From: DATKUC01 sp964553615
GTDB taxonomy: Bacteria > Spirochaetota > Spirochaetia > DSM-27196 > DATKUC01
NCBI GenBank assembly: GCA_964553615.1
Contig: CAZKMA010000024.1
Coordinates: 1-64,000, forward strand
Length of the DNA: 64,000 nt
Direction: 5' to 3'
The position numbers were made by a program, and so were the translations under genes. Shown piece after piece: positions 33,644-42,825 of the stretch. The notes below the pieces were generated by a model. That model was not told the DNA's origin, made no database searches, and worked only from the letters and a program-made list of their open reading frames with translations. Position 1 is the first letter of the stretch. Every line of letters begins with the position of its first letter.

Positions 33644-34843
33644 CTAGATACAGAACAGACCTGTACGCATTTCCGCCGGGCGAAGCCCGCCATGGACGCC
33701 TCGGTGCCCGATCGGATCTCTGCCTGCGGGAACGTACTCGAGTACGTGCGGGTCGCGTGCTATTCCGATGTAATTCCCCAGATGCTCGCGCATCCGTTCG
33801 CCGAGCGGATCCGGGCCGTACAGCCGCAGTTCTTCCGCGTTCTCGGGCGTAATGAGCGCGAAATTTTCCGCGAGACCTGCCCGGGTGAAATCGTCGAGGA
33901 ACGCGTCGTGATGACCGGTTCGGAGATGAAAGATGGGAGCAGATCCTTCGCCGCTTGGTGGAACAAGGAGATGGTTCATGAGCGGGTGATCATCCCTCAG
34001 TTCAAAGGTGTATCCATCGGGAACGTCGACCAGTCCATGGTCTGCCGTCGCGACTATGCGCACGGAATCCGGGAGTGAGTCGCGCAAGCGCGTCAGCATG
34101 TTATCGTTTGTCCGGATTGCTTCGGCAACCCGTTCGTCGGCGGTTCCGGTTTTGTGAATGGTGCCGTCGACTTCGGTTGTGTACACGTAGCTGAAGGTTG
34201 CATTTCGTGAATGTCGTATTGCACGCGTAACCCGGCGCACTAATTGTGCGGCAGATTGGTATCCGACAATCCGCGTTCCGCCACGAGACCAGTTACCGTA
34301 TTCTCCGTGGATCAAGCGGGCGGGCAGGTGCGAGCGTACATGGCGAAAAAACGCGGGATACATGCTCTGGACTGGAATTAATGACGAGAGACTGAGGCCG
34401 AGTTTTTCCGCAGGGGTGTCGGTAACCCGTTCTCTGAACGTAAGGGGACAGAGGGTCCTGTTATGTTCGGAAAAATAGGTCCACCAGCCGGTTATGGAGT
34501 GATCGGCCGGCCACGCACCGGAAGCGAGCGTGGTCAGTGCGGCGGCGGTCGTGGAGGGGAAGATTGCGCGCAGTTCCATCTTCAGAGTCTCGGAGAAGAA
34601 CCCTCCGGGAGGAAACCGGGATTGAAGGTTCATTCCAAGTCCGTCAACGAGCACGAATACCACATGATCCGCCGGTTCCACTACACCGCGCAGTTTGCGC
34701 ATTCCGGCGGTCTGTGGGAACTCCCGTCCACCTGCATACAGTGCAAGGAGTCGGATGAGATCTACAAAAGACGGAACTTCTGAGATGGGGTGAATGAGTA
34801 TTTTCTGATCCAGCCACTGCCGCACGGTTTCAATACCGTTCAT
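33644..34843 (-). CDS. Alkaline-phosphatase-superfamily protein (type I phosphodiesterase/pyrophosphatase-like)
   Basis: The 399-residue protein has VVFVLVDGLGMN near residue 60 (first metal Asp), the catalytic Thr in FPSTTAAALTTL near 95, TTEVDGTIHKTG near 222 and VATADHGLVDV near 262, followed by a C-terminal GVHGG. This is the metal site of nucleotide pyrophosphatases and related phosphodiesterases. No signal peptide is seen, so it is probably cytoplasmic. GGGAG precedes the ATG. The substrate is unknown. Confidence 0.82.
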   Translation of the reverse strand: MNGIETVRQWLDQKILIHPISEVPSFVDLIRLLALYAGGREFPQTAGMRKLRGVVEPADHVVFVLVDGLGMNLQSRFPPGGFFSETLKMELRAIFPSTTAAALTTLASGAWPADHSITGWWTYFSEHNRTLCPLTFRERVTDTPAEKLGLSLSSLIPVQSMYPAFFRHVRSHLPARLIHGEYGNWSRGGTRIVGYQSAAQLVRRVTRAIRHSRNATFSYVYTTEVDGTIHKTGTADERVAEAIRTNDNMLTRLRDSLPDSVRIVATADHGLVDVPDGYTFELRDDHPLMNHLLVPPSGEGSAPIFHLRTGHHDAFLDDFTRAGLAENFALITPENAEELRLYGPDPLGERMREHLGNYIGIARDPHVLEYVPAGRDPIGHRGVHGGLRPAEMRTGLFCI

Positions 34844-34868
34844 CGGGTCTCCCGTATTGGAATGCGCA

Positions 34869-34890
34869 GTCCGGCCCTGATGGGCCGGAC
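34869..34890 (-). terminator. Hairpin after the sugar-binding-protein gene
   Basis: A perfect 9-bp stem (GTCCGGCCC with GGGCCGGAC) with a TGAT loop lies 22 bases after the stop of the binding-protein gene. No T run follows on the minus strand, so it is a weak terminator or an RNA-end stabiliser. Confidence 0.45.
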
Positions 34891-34912
34891 GGGAATGTCT
34901 GCTCGGCAGAAG

Positions 34913-36298
34913 TCAGGGAGCGCTTTCTTTGTGAACCTTGCTTGCGTCCGTTTCCAGTTTGGCAAGTGTCTGGTCGATATTTGCACCGTCGAGAACCGCG
35001 TTGAATGCTGTGGACATGAGACCGCGGACTTGCTGATAGCCGGTGAACGGCGGCTCTGCGACGCTTTGAGAATTTCCAAGGATATCGAATGCGTCCTTGT
35101 ACTTCGGATTCTGCTGGAAGTAGTCGGTGAGTTCGGAGGCCGCAGACTTCCGACTCGGAAAGTAGTTGGAAATGCGAACCCACTGAGCTTCCTGTGTCGG
35201 TTCGGCATACCAGCGGAGGAACAGCCATGAAGCGAGTTCCTTTTCCGGATTGGATCGGGTTACGCTGATCGAGGCACCATAGATGTTGACAACCGGCTTG
35301 GCGGTGGAGTGCGGCATCGGCGCTACGCTCCAGTCGAAGGTTCCTGCCGATCCCTGCTCAATTGCTTTTGCATAGTACGGCAGACCGGCGGTGGTTCCCG
35401 TGGTGAAAAGGACTTTTCGATTCGCAAAATCTGCTTGCTCGCCGTACTTTTCCGCTATCTTTTTGGCGTACCCTTCCTGGTAGAGTTTCTGCATGTATGC
35501 AAAGGCTGCCTTCGCTTCGGGTGTGTTGAACGTGTAGCCCGTGCCGTCGGCCTTCGCTATCTTTCCGCCGCGGGAGGCAATCTCGGAGAAGATATCCGAT
35601 GCGTCCGTGGTTATTGCGTAACCATAGGTGCCTTTCGCCTGGTTCGTTGCCGCCGCGCACATTTTTGCAAACTCAGCCCAGGTTTTCGGCGGACCGTCGA
35701 ATCCCAGCTCTTTCAACCAGCTCAGGTTGTAGTACATGACGTCGATGGATCGATATACCGGAAAACCGAGTCGCTCGTTGTTGAACTGGGCGTTCACGTC
35801 CTGATCCAGAAAGCCGGGAAAGAAGTCACTGAGGTTCTTTATTCCCCATTTCGGGCTGTTCAAGTAGGGGTTCAGGTCGACGAGGCCGTTTGCGAGCTGA
35901 TAGGCTGCGGCCTGATTCTGATATGCAACCACGAGATTCGGGACGCTGCCGCCGGCCAGTCCCGTAATCATCTTGTTGTAGATATCGTCGTAGTTGCCGC
36001 CATATTGGGCTTTTACAGTGATTTTCCACTGATTGGAACTATTGAATGCATTGACCAGGTCCATCAGTCCTTTCTCCTGATGCTGGCTCATGTTGTGCCA
36101 GTACACGACGGTCTGATTTTCCGGGTTGACGCCGGCAAGTGAATCCGCAGTCCCGGCAGACTGCTTCTGCGGGGCGGCTGCTTTTTCGGCCGAGCCCCCC
36201 GCGTACAGTGTTCCGCCGATGAGGACGAACAGGGCTGCTGTCAGAATTGCAAGAGCATATACCGGTGAGCTTGCACCGATCCTCCGATTTTCTCTCAT
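34913..36298 (-). CDS. Sugar ABC transporter substrate-binding protein (CUT1, UgpB-like)
   Basis: The 461-residue protein has a signal sequence (about residues 1-34, ending LYAGG), with no lipobox Cys, and the family-1 binding fold: QTVVYWHNMSQHQEKGL, DLVNAFNSSN, GLAGGSVPNLVVAYQ and GFPVYRSIDVMYYN. It resembles glycerol-3-phosphate or sugar-binding proteins; the ligand cannot be read from sequence. AGGAGG lies 5-6 bases before the ATG. Its gene is last in the transporter operon, after the two permeases, behind a strong intercistronic hairpin. No ATPase gene is present, so it presumably shares a general MsmK/UgpC-like ATPase. Confidence 0.9.
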   Translation of the reverse strand: MRENRRIGASSPVYALAILTAALFVLIGGTLYAGGSAEKAAAPQKQSAGTADSLAGVNPENQTVVYWHNMSQHQEKGLMDLVNAFNSSNQWKITVKAQYGGNYDDIYNKMITGLAGGSVPNLVVAYQNQAAAYQLANGLVDLNPYLNSPKWGIKNLSDFFPGFLDQDVNAQFNNERLGFPVYRSIDVMYYNLSWLKELGFDGPPKTWAEFAKMCAAATNQAKGTYGYAITTDASDIFSEIASRGGKIAKADGTGYTFNTPEAKAAFAYMQKLYQEGYAKKIAEKYGEQADFANRKVLFTTGTTAGLPYYAKAIEQGSAGTFDWSVAPMPHSTAKPVVNIYGASISVTRSNPEKELASWLFLRWYAEPTQEAQWVRISNYFPSRKSAASELTDYFQQNPKYKDAFDILGNSQSVAEPPFTGYQQVRGLMSTAFNAVLDGANIDQTLAKLETDASKVHKESAP

Positions 36299-36361
36299 GT
36301 GTCCCTCCTGAGGCATGTGCATGGCGAGCCCGGCGGCCCGCCGTTACCCGATTCTTTTCGG

Positions 36362-36407
36362 GCATCCGACCGACCGGCCGCCGTCTGACGGTAGATCGGT
36401 CGGATGC
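36362..36407 (-). promoter_or_regulatory. Intercistronic stem-loop before the binding-protein gene
   Basis: A perfect 12-bp stem (GCATCCGACCGA with TCGGTCGGATGC) encloses a 22-base loop that holds a second small stem (CCGTC TGA... pairing with CGG). It lies between the second permease and the binding protein, 64 bases before the latter's ATG, with a further CCCGA/TCGGG pair just downstream. It may stop exonuclease decay so that the binding-protein mRNA outlasts the permease part. Confidence 0.6.
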
Positions 36408-36456
36408 GTTTGTCCGACAGCACAGCGTCGTCGCGTGTCAGACTCATAGTATCACA

Positions 36457-37329
36457 TCACCCCTTCAGTCCGGTCTGCGTGATTGCCTCGGTGATTTGCC
36501 GCTGCGCAAGGAAATACACGACGGCAACCGGAAGCAGCGCAATGACAGCGGCGGCCATGCGAAGATGGATCTGTGCGGATGCTTCGGAAATGAAACTGGT
36601 CAATCCGACCGCTATTGGACGCCACTTCGGTGTTTGTGTTACGACGAGCGGCCATTGCAGCGCGTTCCAGGCACCGGTGAATGCCAGAAAGCCCATGGTA
36701 AACATCGGCGCCGTGGACAGTGGCATAACGATTCGCACCATGGCTCCGAAATTCGAGCTCCCGTCGATCCGGGCGGACTCGAGGATGGTGTTCGGAATCT
36801 GGTTGAAGAACTGACGCAATAGAAAAATGAAAAACGCGCTGCCCATGAACGGTACCGTAAGCGCAGCCAGCGTATCGATCCATTTGAGCCGTGCAATGAT
36901 GAGATAGTTCGGAATGAGGAGTACCGTTTCCGGGACAATGAGAGTTGCCAGGAGCAGGTTGAATATCAGGTCTTTTCCGAGAAATTTGAGTTTCGAAAAG
37001 CCAAACGCAGCCGGTATGGTCGTCGCATAGAGACCGGCAAGGGTGACCGCACTTATTATGACGCTGTTGAAGAAATAGTGAGAAAGAGCGCCGTTCTGCC
37101 ATGCTTCGGCGTAGTTTCTCCATTGGGGATTCTTTGGCCAGAACAACGGCGAGAACGGAAGTGCGCTTACCCGGGTTATGGTTTCTCCATAGGTCTTGAG
37201 GCTGTTCGCAACCATATAGAGAAATGGGACAACGGCCACCAGAGCACCGAGGGAGAGCAGGAAGTAGATCGTTGCCAGTCGCGCCCGTCTGCGCCCACGC
37301 ATGGAGGGTGTCTGAACATCAATCGCCAT
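36457..37329 (-). CDS. Sugar ABC transporter permease (CUT1, UgpE/MalG-like)
   Basis: The 290-residue protein has six membrane segments and the EAA loop LESARIDGSSNFGAMVRIVMPLS near residue 195 that docks to the ATPase. It begins with a short basic cytoplasmic lead and then TIYFLLSLGALVAVVPFLYM. The start overlaps the other permease gene by 11 bases. It forms the membrane channel with that protein. Confidence 0.92.
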   Translation of the reverse strand: MAIDVQTPSMRGRRRARLATIYFLLSLGALVAVVPFLYMVANSLKTYGETITRVSALPFSPLFWPKNPQWRNYAEAWQNGALSHYFFNSVIISAVTLAGLYATTIPAAFGFSKLKFLGKDLIFNLLLATLIVPETVLLIPNYLIIARLKWIDTLAALTVPFMGSAFFIFLLRQFFNQIPNTILESARIDGSSNFGAMVRIVMPLSTAPMFTMGFLAFTGAWNALQWPLVVTQTPKWRPIAVGLTSFISEASAQIHLRMAAAVIALLPVAVVYFLAQRQITEAITQTGLKG

Positions 37330-38533
37330 AGTGGACCTTCTCTTCCATGAGCCTGCGCTGGACGTAGGTAAGGCCGATTACGAGAGCAAAGAGGAACAGG
37401 GAGACCGCTGCGGCATAGCCGAAGCGGGAATTGCTGAAAAACGTATAGAAGATGTTGATGCTCAGCGTGTCAACGGCATTTCCTATAGCGTTGGAGCGCA
37501 GTACGTAGATGCTGTTGAAGCTCTTGAAGGTTCCGATGATTCCAAGCATGGTCAGGAAATAGGTTGTTGGGGAGAGCAGGGGAACGGTAATGTGGCGGAA
37601 CATCGTCCATCTGCTTGCTCCGTCGACTTCTGCGGCTTCGTACAGCTGCCGCGGGATGCTTGCCAGCCCGTTTGAATAGATGAGCGCGTAGTAGCCGGTG
37701 AACACCCAGTAGTTGTAAATCATGATGGCAACGAGCGCAAGGCTGGGCCCGGCGGCCCAACCGGACCAGTAGGCGGTTACCGGAGAAGCGGTGCCTGCGT
37801 TCGTTCCCCAGTGGAAAGCCATGGCAAGAATGCCCTTGCGTTCCCCAAGCCAGCCGAGCGCGGAGCCTCCGAGCATCTTCACGATCTGATTGGCAAGGCT
37901 TTCCGGTCGCAGCGAAAAGAGGACCTGAAAAGCCGCAGCCGATGCAACGGTCGGTACGATATAGGGGAGCAGGTAGATAACGCGGTACGCCTGTCTGCCT
38001 TTGAACTTGCGTTCAAGAAAAACGGCAAGAAAAAGGCCTCCGGCGAGCTGAATGGGCACTGTCCCTGCCGAATAGTAGAGTGTCACCCGCAGTGCATCGA
38101 ACACATTGGAGTCTCCGGCATTCCACAGGCCCGGAAGCGAGAATATCAGCGCGCAGATGCCACCACAAATAAGGAGCAACGCCGCCGGGATTCGGAAGTT
38201 TTCAAACGCAGCGCCCGGCCGCCGCGTTCTGCGCCTGTTTGTGAGAAACCGGACACCGAAGGTCAGTGCAAGGAGCCCGGCCGCAAAAACAACGAGCCAG
38301 AGGCCCGAGCCAAAGAGTGATGTGAAATTTTCGAGGCCGAGGAAACGGCCTTGAATGATCCGCCACTTATGGAGGCTGACGAAGATCGTGTAGCCGATCG
38401 GAAACAGTCCGAAAACCGCAATGAGGAAGCTCGCCGGCGCGATGAACAGGTAGCCTTCAGCGCTGTCTCGAAGTCGTAGCTTCCGCGGGTGAACTCTGGC
38501 GGTCGGAACCGGCAGTCTCGGTGTTCTGTCCAT
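37319..38533 (-). CDS. Sugar ABC transporter permease (CUT1, UgpA/MalF-like) with an inserted segment
   Basis: The 404-residue protein is about 100 residues longer than a usual UgpA. It starts with EGYLFIAPASFLIAVFGLFPIGYTIFVSL (shown here in part) and has the EAA loop LYEAAEVDGASRWTMFRHITVPLL. Between the first helix with FLGLENFTSLF and the usual second helix there is an extra stretch of about 85 residues holding two hydrophobic segments and a basic loop (FLTNRRRTRRPG). It is the first gene of the transporter operon. Confidence 0.9.
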   Translation of the reverse strand: MDRTPRLPVPTARVHPRKLRLRDSAEGYLFIAPASFLIAVFGLFPIGYTIFVSLHKWRIIQGRFLGLENFTSLFGSGLWLVVFAAGLLALTFGVRFLTNRRRTRRPGAAFENFRIPAALLLICGGICALIFSLPGLWNAGDSNVFDALRVTLYYSAGTVPIQLAGGLFLAVFLERKFKGRQAYRVIYLLPYIVPTVASAAAFQVLFSLRPESLANQIVKMLGGSALGWLGERKGILAMAFHWGTNAGTASPVTAYWSGWAAGPSLALVAIMIYNYWVFTGYYALIYSNGLASIPRQLYEAAEVDGASRWTMFRHITVPLLSPTTYFLTMLGIIGTFKSFNSIYVLRSNAIGNAVDTLSINIFYTFFSNSRFGYAAAVSLFLFALVIGLTYVQRRLMEEKVHYGD

Positions 38534-38552
38534 ACAGTCGGTCTCTCAGCCG

Positions 38553-38581
38553 AGACTACTACGAGATCAGCGAATTTACAA
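38553..38581 (-). promoter_or_regulatory. Possible promoter of the sugar-transporter operon
   Basis: On the minus strand, TTGTAA (38576-38581), a 17-base spacer and TAGTCT (38553-38558). The predicted start lies about 15-20 bases before the ATG at 38533. Hexamer matches are moderate. Confidence 0.35.
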
Positions 38582-38598
38582 GAGAACGCACGCCCTTT

Positions 38599-39480
38599 TC
38601 AATGTGAGTCGTGTGTGATCTTGTCCACATGCAGGATCTTTCGAAGCTCGGGACCGTGCGTGTGCAGAAAGACGAGAAGCTCCTGCTGAATTGAATCGAA
38701 GTAATCATGTTCTGCGCGTGCAGCGGGAATGCCAATGTATCGGAAGTGCCATGGCTCGTACATGTATCCGGTGAGCTTCTCGTATCCTTCCGGATAAGAC
38801 ATCGTGAATCCATACTTCCAGCCGTTTTTCGCAAGCCAGCGACCCGCGGCTGTATGTGCAAAAGCAGGAGTTATGCTCCCGAAATCGATAGTGGTTCCGA
38901 GCTGATGCTGGCTGGTGCCTGGATGCGCGGATTCTCGCTCCGCCTCCTTCAACCCGAGCTGTCTGACGTTCATGGCAAATATCTTTTCCTGATATGCGTA
39001 GGATCGGTAGGTGCTCGAGAGCGCAAGGACCACGTGATCGAGACGAGCGGCGTGCACCATGGCCAGAAGGTCCGGCACAACCGCCTTTCTGAGTTCAAGA
39101 TCTTCCTTGTTCAGCGTCAGATAATAGTTGCGCAGGGCCACAAGGTCGGACGGTGCGTAATCCGCCGGCAGTGCGTGCTGCTTGTCTACGAGGACGGTTA
39201 AGTCCTCCGGCTCGTTGAGGACCTTAACCATAAGTTCGAGAAATCGGGCAGGAGATTTCAGGATGCGGGTTCGTACGTTCTCAGGCGCGCCCGCGGCAAT
39301 CCGCGACAGTTCTTCAGCGGTCACGCGAATTGTGCCTCCAACAACCGCACCATCCGTCTTTTTCGAGACCGATTGCGCGGCAAGGCTCTGCCCCTGGCCG
39401 CAACCGGCCAATAGTCCTGCGATTGCAAGAATCCCCGCGCAGACATGCGCCGCCCTGTTGTTCACCGTTGTACTCCACAA
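38599..39480 (-). CDS. D-alanyl-D-alanine carboxypeptidase-like lipoprotein (VanY family, M15B)
   Basis: The 293-residue protein has a lipoprotein signal (LAIAGLLAGC, Cys at about 27) and a C-terminal M15B peptidase domain: LSSTYRSYAYQ, the zinc motif SQHQLGTTIDFG (His and Asp) and EPWHFRYIG (catalytic Glu and His of the family). It should trim D-Ala from peptidoglycan stem peptides outside the cell membrane. It starts 2 bases after the lon gene ends and is probably co-transcribed with it. Confidence 0.9.
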   Translation of the reverse strand: MWSTTVNNRAAHVCAGILAIAGLLAGCGQGQSLAAQSVSKKTDGAVVGGTIRVTAEELSRIAAGAPENVRTRILKSPARFLELMVKVLNEPEDLTVLVDKQHALPADYAPSDLVALRNYYLTLNKEDLELRKAVVPDLLAMVHAARLDHVVLALSSTYRSYAYQEKIFAMNVRQLGLKEAERESAHPGTSQHQLGTTIDFGSITPAFAHTAAGRWLAKNGWKYGFTMSYPEGYEKLTGYMYEPWHFRYIGIPAARAEHDYFDSIQQELLVFLHTHGPELRKILHVDKITHDSH

Positions 39481-39482
39481 TG

Positions 39483-41840
39483 TCAGAACAGTTTCTCCAC
39501 GACCTGCTCCATGGTTTCAACCGGATGGAACTTGATCCCCTTCTTGATATGATCGGGGATTTCATCCAGATCGCGAAGATTCTTTTCCGGAATGATGATT
39601 TCCTTGATGCCGGCGCGGCGAGCCGCTATGGTCTTCTCCTTCAAGCCGCCAATAGGGAGAACGTTGCCGACGAGCGAAAGCTCACCGGTCATTGCCAGGT
39701 TCTTCCGGATCTTCTTGCCGAGCGCAAGGGAGATCAGCGCCGATGCCATGGTGATCCCGGCGGAGGGGCCATCCTTGGGCGTTGCGCCGGCAGGTATGTG
39801 CAGGTGAAGCATTCGGCTTTGCCACCACGAATCCTCGGTCCCATACACCAAACCTGCGGAACGTACGTAGGTGTATGCGATATTTGCAGATTCCTGCATG
39901 ACATCTCCCATCTGACCGGTGAGTTTGAATCCCTCCCGGCCCGTGTTGGAGACAGCCTCGATCATGAGCGTGTCGCCACCGAACGGCGTCCATGCAAGTC
40001 CGATAATCATGCCGGGGCGTGTGATTGTCTTCAGCTCCTCGTCGAGGAAGGTTGGCTTTCCGAGGTACTTTTCCAGGTCCGGAGCGTCGATGGTTACGGT
40101 ACCGTTTTTGGCCTGCGATTCTCCGGTTGTACTGGATACAATCTGAAGCGCAAGCTTTCGCTGAATTCTATCGAGCGCCTTTTCGAAGTTCCGCATGCCG
40201 GCTTCCCGGGCGTAGCTGTTCGCTATGCCCAGGAGAGCTGCCTTCGAATACTTGACCTTCCGTTTGTCAATGCCTGACCGAGCGAGAGACTTCGGAACGA
40301 GGTATTTTTTGGCAATCTCGAGCTTCTCCTGGTCGATGTAGCCTGAAAGGCGAATGACCTCCATCCGATCGAGCAGGGGCCGTGGAATACTGTCCAGGGT
40401 GTTCGCCGTCGCTATGAAGAGGATGTCCGAGATGTCAAACGGAAGATCCAGGTAGTGATCGCGGAATGCGACGTTCTGTTCCGGGTCGAGAACCTCGAGC
40501 AGCGCTGAAGCCGGGTCACCCTGGTAGGATGCCGCAAGCTTGTCTATTTCGTCGATCATGAAGACCGGATTCTTAGTCTTCACTACCTTGAGGCCCTGGA
40601 TTACCTTGCCCGGCATTGCGCCGATGTAAGTCCTGCGGTGACCCTTGATTTCTGCTTCGTCGCGCATACCGCCGACCGAAAAACGAAAGAACTTCTTTCC
40701 GAGTGCGCTTGCAATAGACTTACCGACCGAAGTCTTGCCGACGCCCGGCGGACCAACGAGGCAGATGATGGAGCCTTTTGAATCCTTTCGCAGTTTACGC
40801 ACCGCAAGGAACTCCATGATGCGCTCCTTGACATCCTCCAGACCATAGTGATCGGCGTCCAGAATCTTTCGTGCCCGGTCCATTTCAATTGCTTCCGGAA
40901 CGGGGTCGTTCCACGGGAGATTCATGATAGTATCGAGATAGTTCCTGGTTACGCCGAACTCAGGCGAGCTCGGCTCCATGAGCTGGAATTTTTCCAGTTC
41001 CCGCTCGACCACCTCTTTTGCCTCGCCCGTCAGGTTGAGTTTCTGCATGGCCTCGGTGAACCGCATGAAGTCTGAACTCTTGGAGTCGGTCGGCATGCCG
41101 AGCTCCTGCTTGATGGTCTTCAGCTCCTCTTTCAGGTAGTAGTCCCGCTGGCTCTTCTCTATCTTTTCGTTTATCTGCTGCTGGATTTTCTTCTGGAGAC
41201 GCAGGAGTTCCTGTTCTTTCTTGATGAACATGAGAACCTGCTCCATACGTTTTTTCACGTCGAGCTCTTCGAGGACCTTCTGCTGTTCAATCCTGTCAAT
41301 ATTCAGAATGGAGGTTATGAAGTCCGCAATCTTCCCCGGATCGTCGATGTTCACCATGTTCAGCCGCATCTCCTCCGAGAAGAGAGGGTTGTTTTCCGAA
41401 ACCTGCTTCATTTCACCGATCAGGCTTCGAGTGAGCGCCGTGGTTTCGTCGCTCTTTTCCTGAACATCGTCGAGGTATTCGACTGCGGCGGCGATGGGGG
41501 CGTCCTGACTCAGAAACTTTTTCACCTTGAATCTCTTCAGTGTGGAAATGAAGATGTTCATCCCGCCGTCGGGCAGATTGATTTTCTTGACTATTTTGGC
41601 AACAGTTCCCACCCGGAACAGGTCGCTTGTCGCCGGAGTCTCATTGTCTTCCTGATTTACCAGGACCAGGCCGATCATGGAATCCGATTCCAGTGACCGT
41701 TCGATGACCTCAATGTCGTCCTGCGAATTGATCATCATTGGCGTGAATATTCCCGGGAAGATGGGCTTGCCCTGAAGCGCAATGAGCAGGAGTCTGTTTG
41801 GCAGAATCATGTTTGCCGGTATGATCTGTTGGTTTGACAT
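39483..41840 (-). CDS. lon: ATP-dependent protease Lon (LonA)
   Basis: The 785-residue protease has the N-terminal substrate domain, a long coiled coil (about 185-250), the AAA+ module with GPPGVGKTSVGKS and the protease domain with the catalytic Ser in KDGPSAGITMASAL and the catalytic Lys in GGLKEKTIAARRAG. It degrades misfolded and regulatory proteins in the cytoplasm. The start MSNQQII at 41840 follows AAAGGGA; the open frame runs on to 41888 without family similarity. I see no CIRCE element upstream. Confidence 0.97.
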   Translation of the reverse strand: MSNQQIIPANMILPNRLLLIALQGKPIFPGIFTPMMINSQDDIEVIERSLESDSMIGLVLVNQEDNETPATSDLFRVGTVAKIVKKINLPDGGMNIFISTLKRFKVKKFLSQDAPIAAAVEYLDDVQEKSDETTALTRSLIGEMKQVSENNPLFSEEMRLNMVNIDDPGKIADFITSILNIDRIEQQKVLEELDVKKRMEQVLMFIKKEQELLRLQKKIQQQINEKIEKSQRDYYLKEELKTIKQELGMPTDSKSSDFMRFTEAMQKLNLTGEAKEVVERELEKFQLMEPSSPEFGVTRNYLDTIMNLPWNDPVPEAIEMDRARKILDADHYGLEDVKERIMEFLAVRKLRKDSKGSIICLVGPPGVGKTSVGKSIASALGKKFFRFSVGGMRDEAEIKGHRRTYIGAMPGKVIQGLKVVKTKNPVFMIDEIDKLAASYQGDPASALLEVLDPEQNVAFRDHYLDLPFDISDILFIATANTLDSIPRPLLDRMEVIRLSGYIDQEKLEIAKKYLVPKSLARSGIDKRKVKYSKAALLGIANSYAREAGMRNFEKALDRIQRKLALQIVSSTTGESQAKNGTVTIDAPDLEKYLGKPTFLDEELKTITRPGMIIGLAWTPFGGDTLMIEAVSNTGREGFKLTGQMGDVMQESANIAYTYVRSAGLVYGTEDSWWQSRMLHLHIPAGATPKDGPSAGITMASALISLALGKKIRKNLAMTGELSLVGNVLPIGGLKEKTIAARRAGIKEIIIPEKNLRDLDEIPDHIKKGIKFHPVETMEQVVEKLF

Positions 41841-41955
41841 CTTTTCCCTTTCAGCACTATGCTTGTTGAGTTTGTAATCTCTATACATGACGATTCAGTT
41901 GTTGAAGGAAACCACTACAGGGAAATCGTGACGCAGTAGCGATTTGTTTTGCAGG

Positions 41956-41966
41956 TATAGTATAGT
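41956..41966 (+). promoter_or_regulatory. Overlapping -10 boxes upstream of recO
   Basis: Two overlapping copies of TATAGT (41956-41961 and 41961-41966) lie 30 bases before the recO ATG. No good -35 box is present at 16-18 bases. Confidence 0.35.
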
Positions 41967-41995
41967 CAAAAACTCCGGAGAAGCAAAATAGAATC

Positions 41996-42754
41996 ATGGC
42001 CAGAAATCAGGTGTGTACCGGAATAGTGTTGCGGACATACCGCATTGCGGAAATCCACATGGGGGTCACACTGTTCACGGATTCGGCAGGACTCGTCTCG
42101 GCAATAGCACACGGGGCGCATTCCCAAAAAGGCAAGCTGCGTGCTCTTACCAATCCGTTCTGTCATGGCACCATCTATCTGTATTCCGATCCGGTGAGCA
42201 AGAGCACCAAGATCACCGACGCGGATATCCAGGACTACTTTATGGGCATCCGGGAGAGCGTACGACGCTTCTACACGGCAAGTCTCTGGGGCGAGATTGT
42301 CCTCAAGTCTTACGGCGGAGGCGAAGGCTCGAGCGCTCTGTTTGATCTGTTTCTCAGTTCACTCCGCAAGCTGGATACTACGCCGGATCCAATGGTGCCG
42401 CTGGTGTCAGTTCAGTTTCTCGCGCGTTTTCTTCTCATTGCGGGGACGTTTCCAGACACCGAGGAATGCGGGTCCTGCGGGCGGGCGTTCGGACGCAAAG
42501 GGCTGGATACGTTTTATTCTTCAACCGGGGAAACACTTCTGTGCGCCGAATGTGCGGGACCGGATATGCTGAGATTGCCGCCGGGGGTGTTGAGTTATCT
42601 GAACCACACACTGAAGCTGCCCGTGGAAGAGTCGTATCGGATTCAGGCGGATTCGAAGACAATGTCGTCGCTGCAGACGCTCATGTATTCGCTGGTGGGA
42701 TCGCTTGTGGAGGTACCGCTCCGTACCCTGGAGATTGGCCGTGGAATACTGTAG
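41996..42754 (+). CDS. recO: DNA repair protein RecO
   Basis: The 252-residue protein has the N-terminal OB fold (TGIVLRTYRIAEIHMGVTLFTDSAGLVSAIAHGA, abridged here to GIVLRTYRIAE and VSAIAHGA), a helical C-terminal part and a four-Cys zinc site (CGSCGRAF and CAEC). RecO loads RecA on SSB-coated single strands and anneals complementary strands. It begins a plus-strand run of repair and nucleotide genes. There is no clear Shine-Dalgarno sequence; GGAG lies 16 bases upstream. Confidence 0.9.
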   Translation: MARNQVCTGIVLRTYRIAEIHMGVTLFTDSAGLVSAIAHGAHSQKGKLRALTNPFCHGTIYLYSDPVSKSTKITDADIQDYFMGIRESVRRFYTASLWGEIVLKSYGGGEGSSALFDLFLSSLRKLDTTPDPMVPLVSVQFLARFLLIAGTFPDTEECGSCGRAFGRKGLDTFYSSTGETLLCAECAGPDMLRLPPGVLSYLNHTLKLPVEESYRIQADSKTMSSLQTLMYSLVGSLVEVPLRTLEIGRGIL

Positions 42755-42825
42755 GACAGGGATTACGGGCTCCGCTACTCATCAACCGGGGTTTCTGCTA
42801 TTCTGTGAATTACGGGAGGAACATC

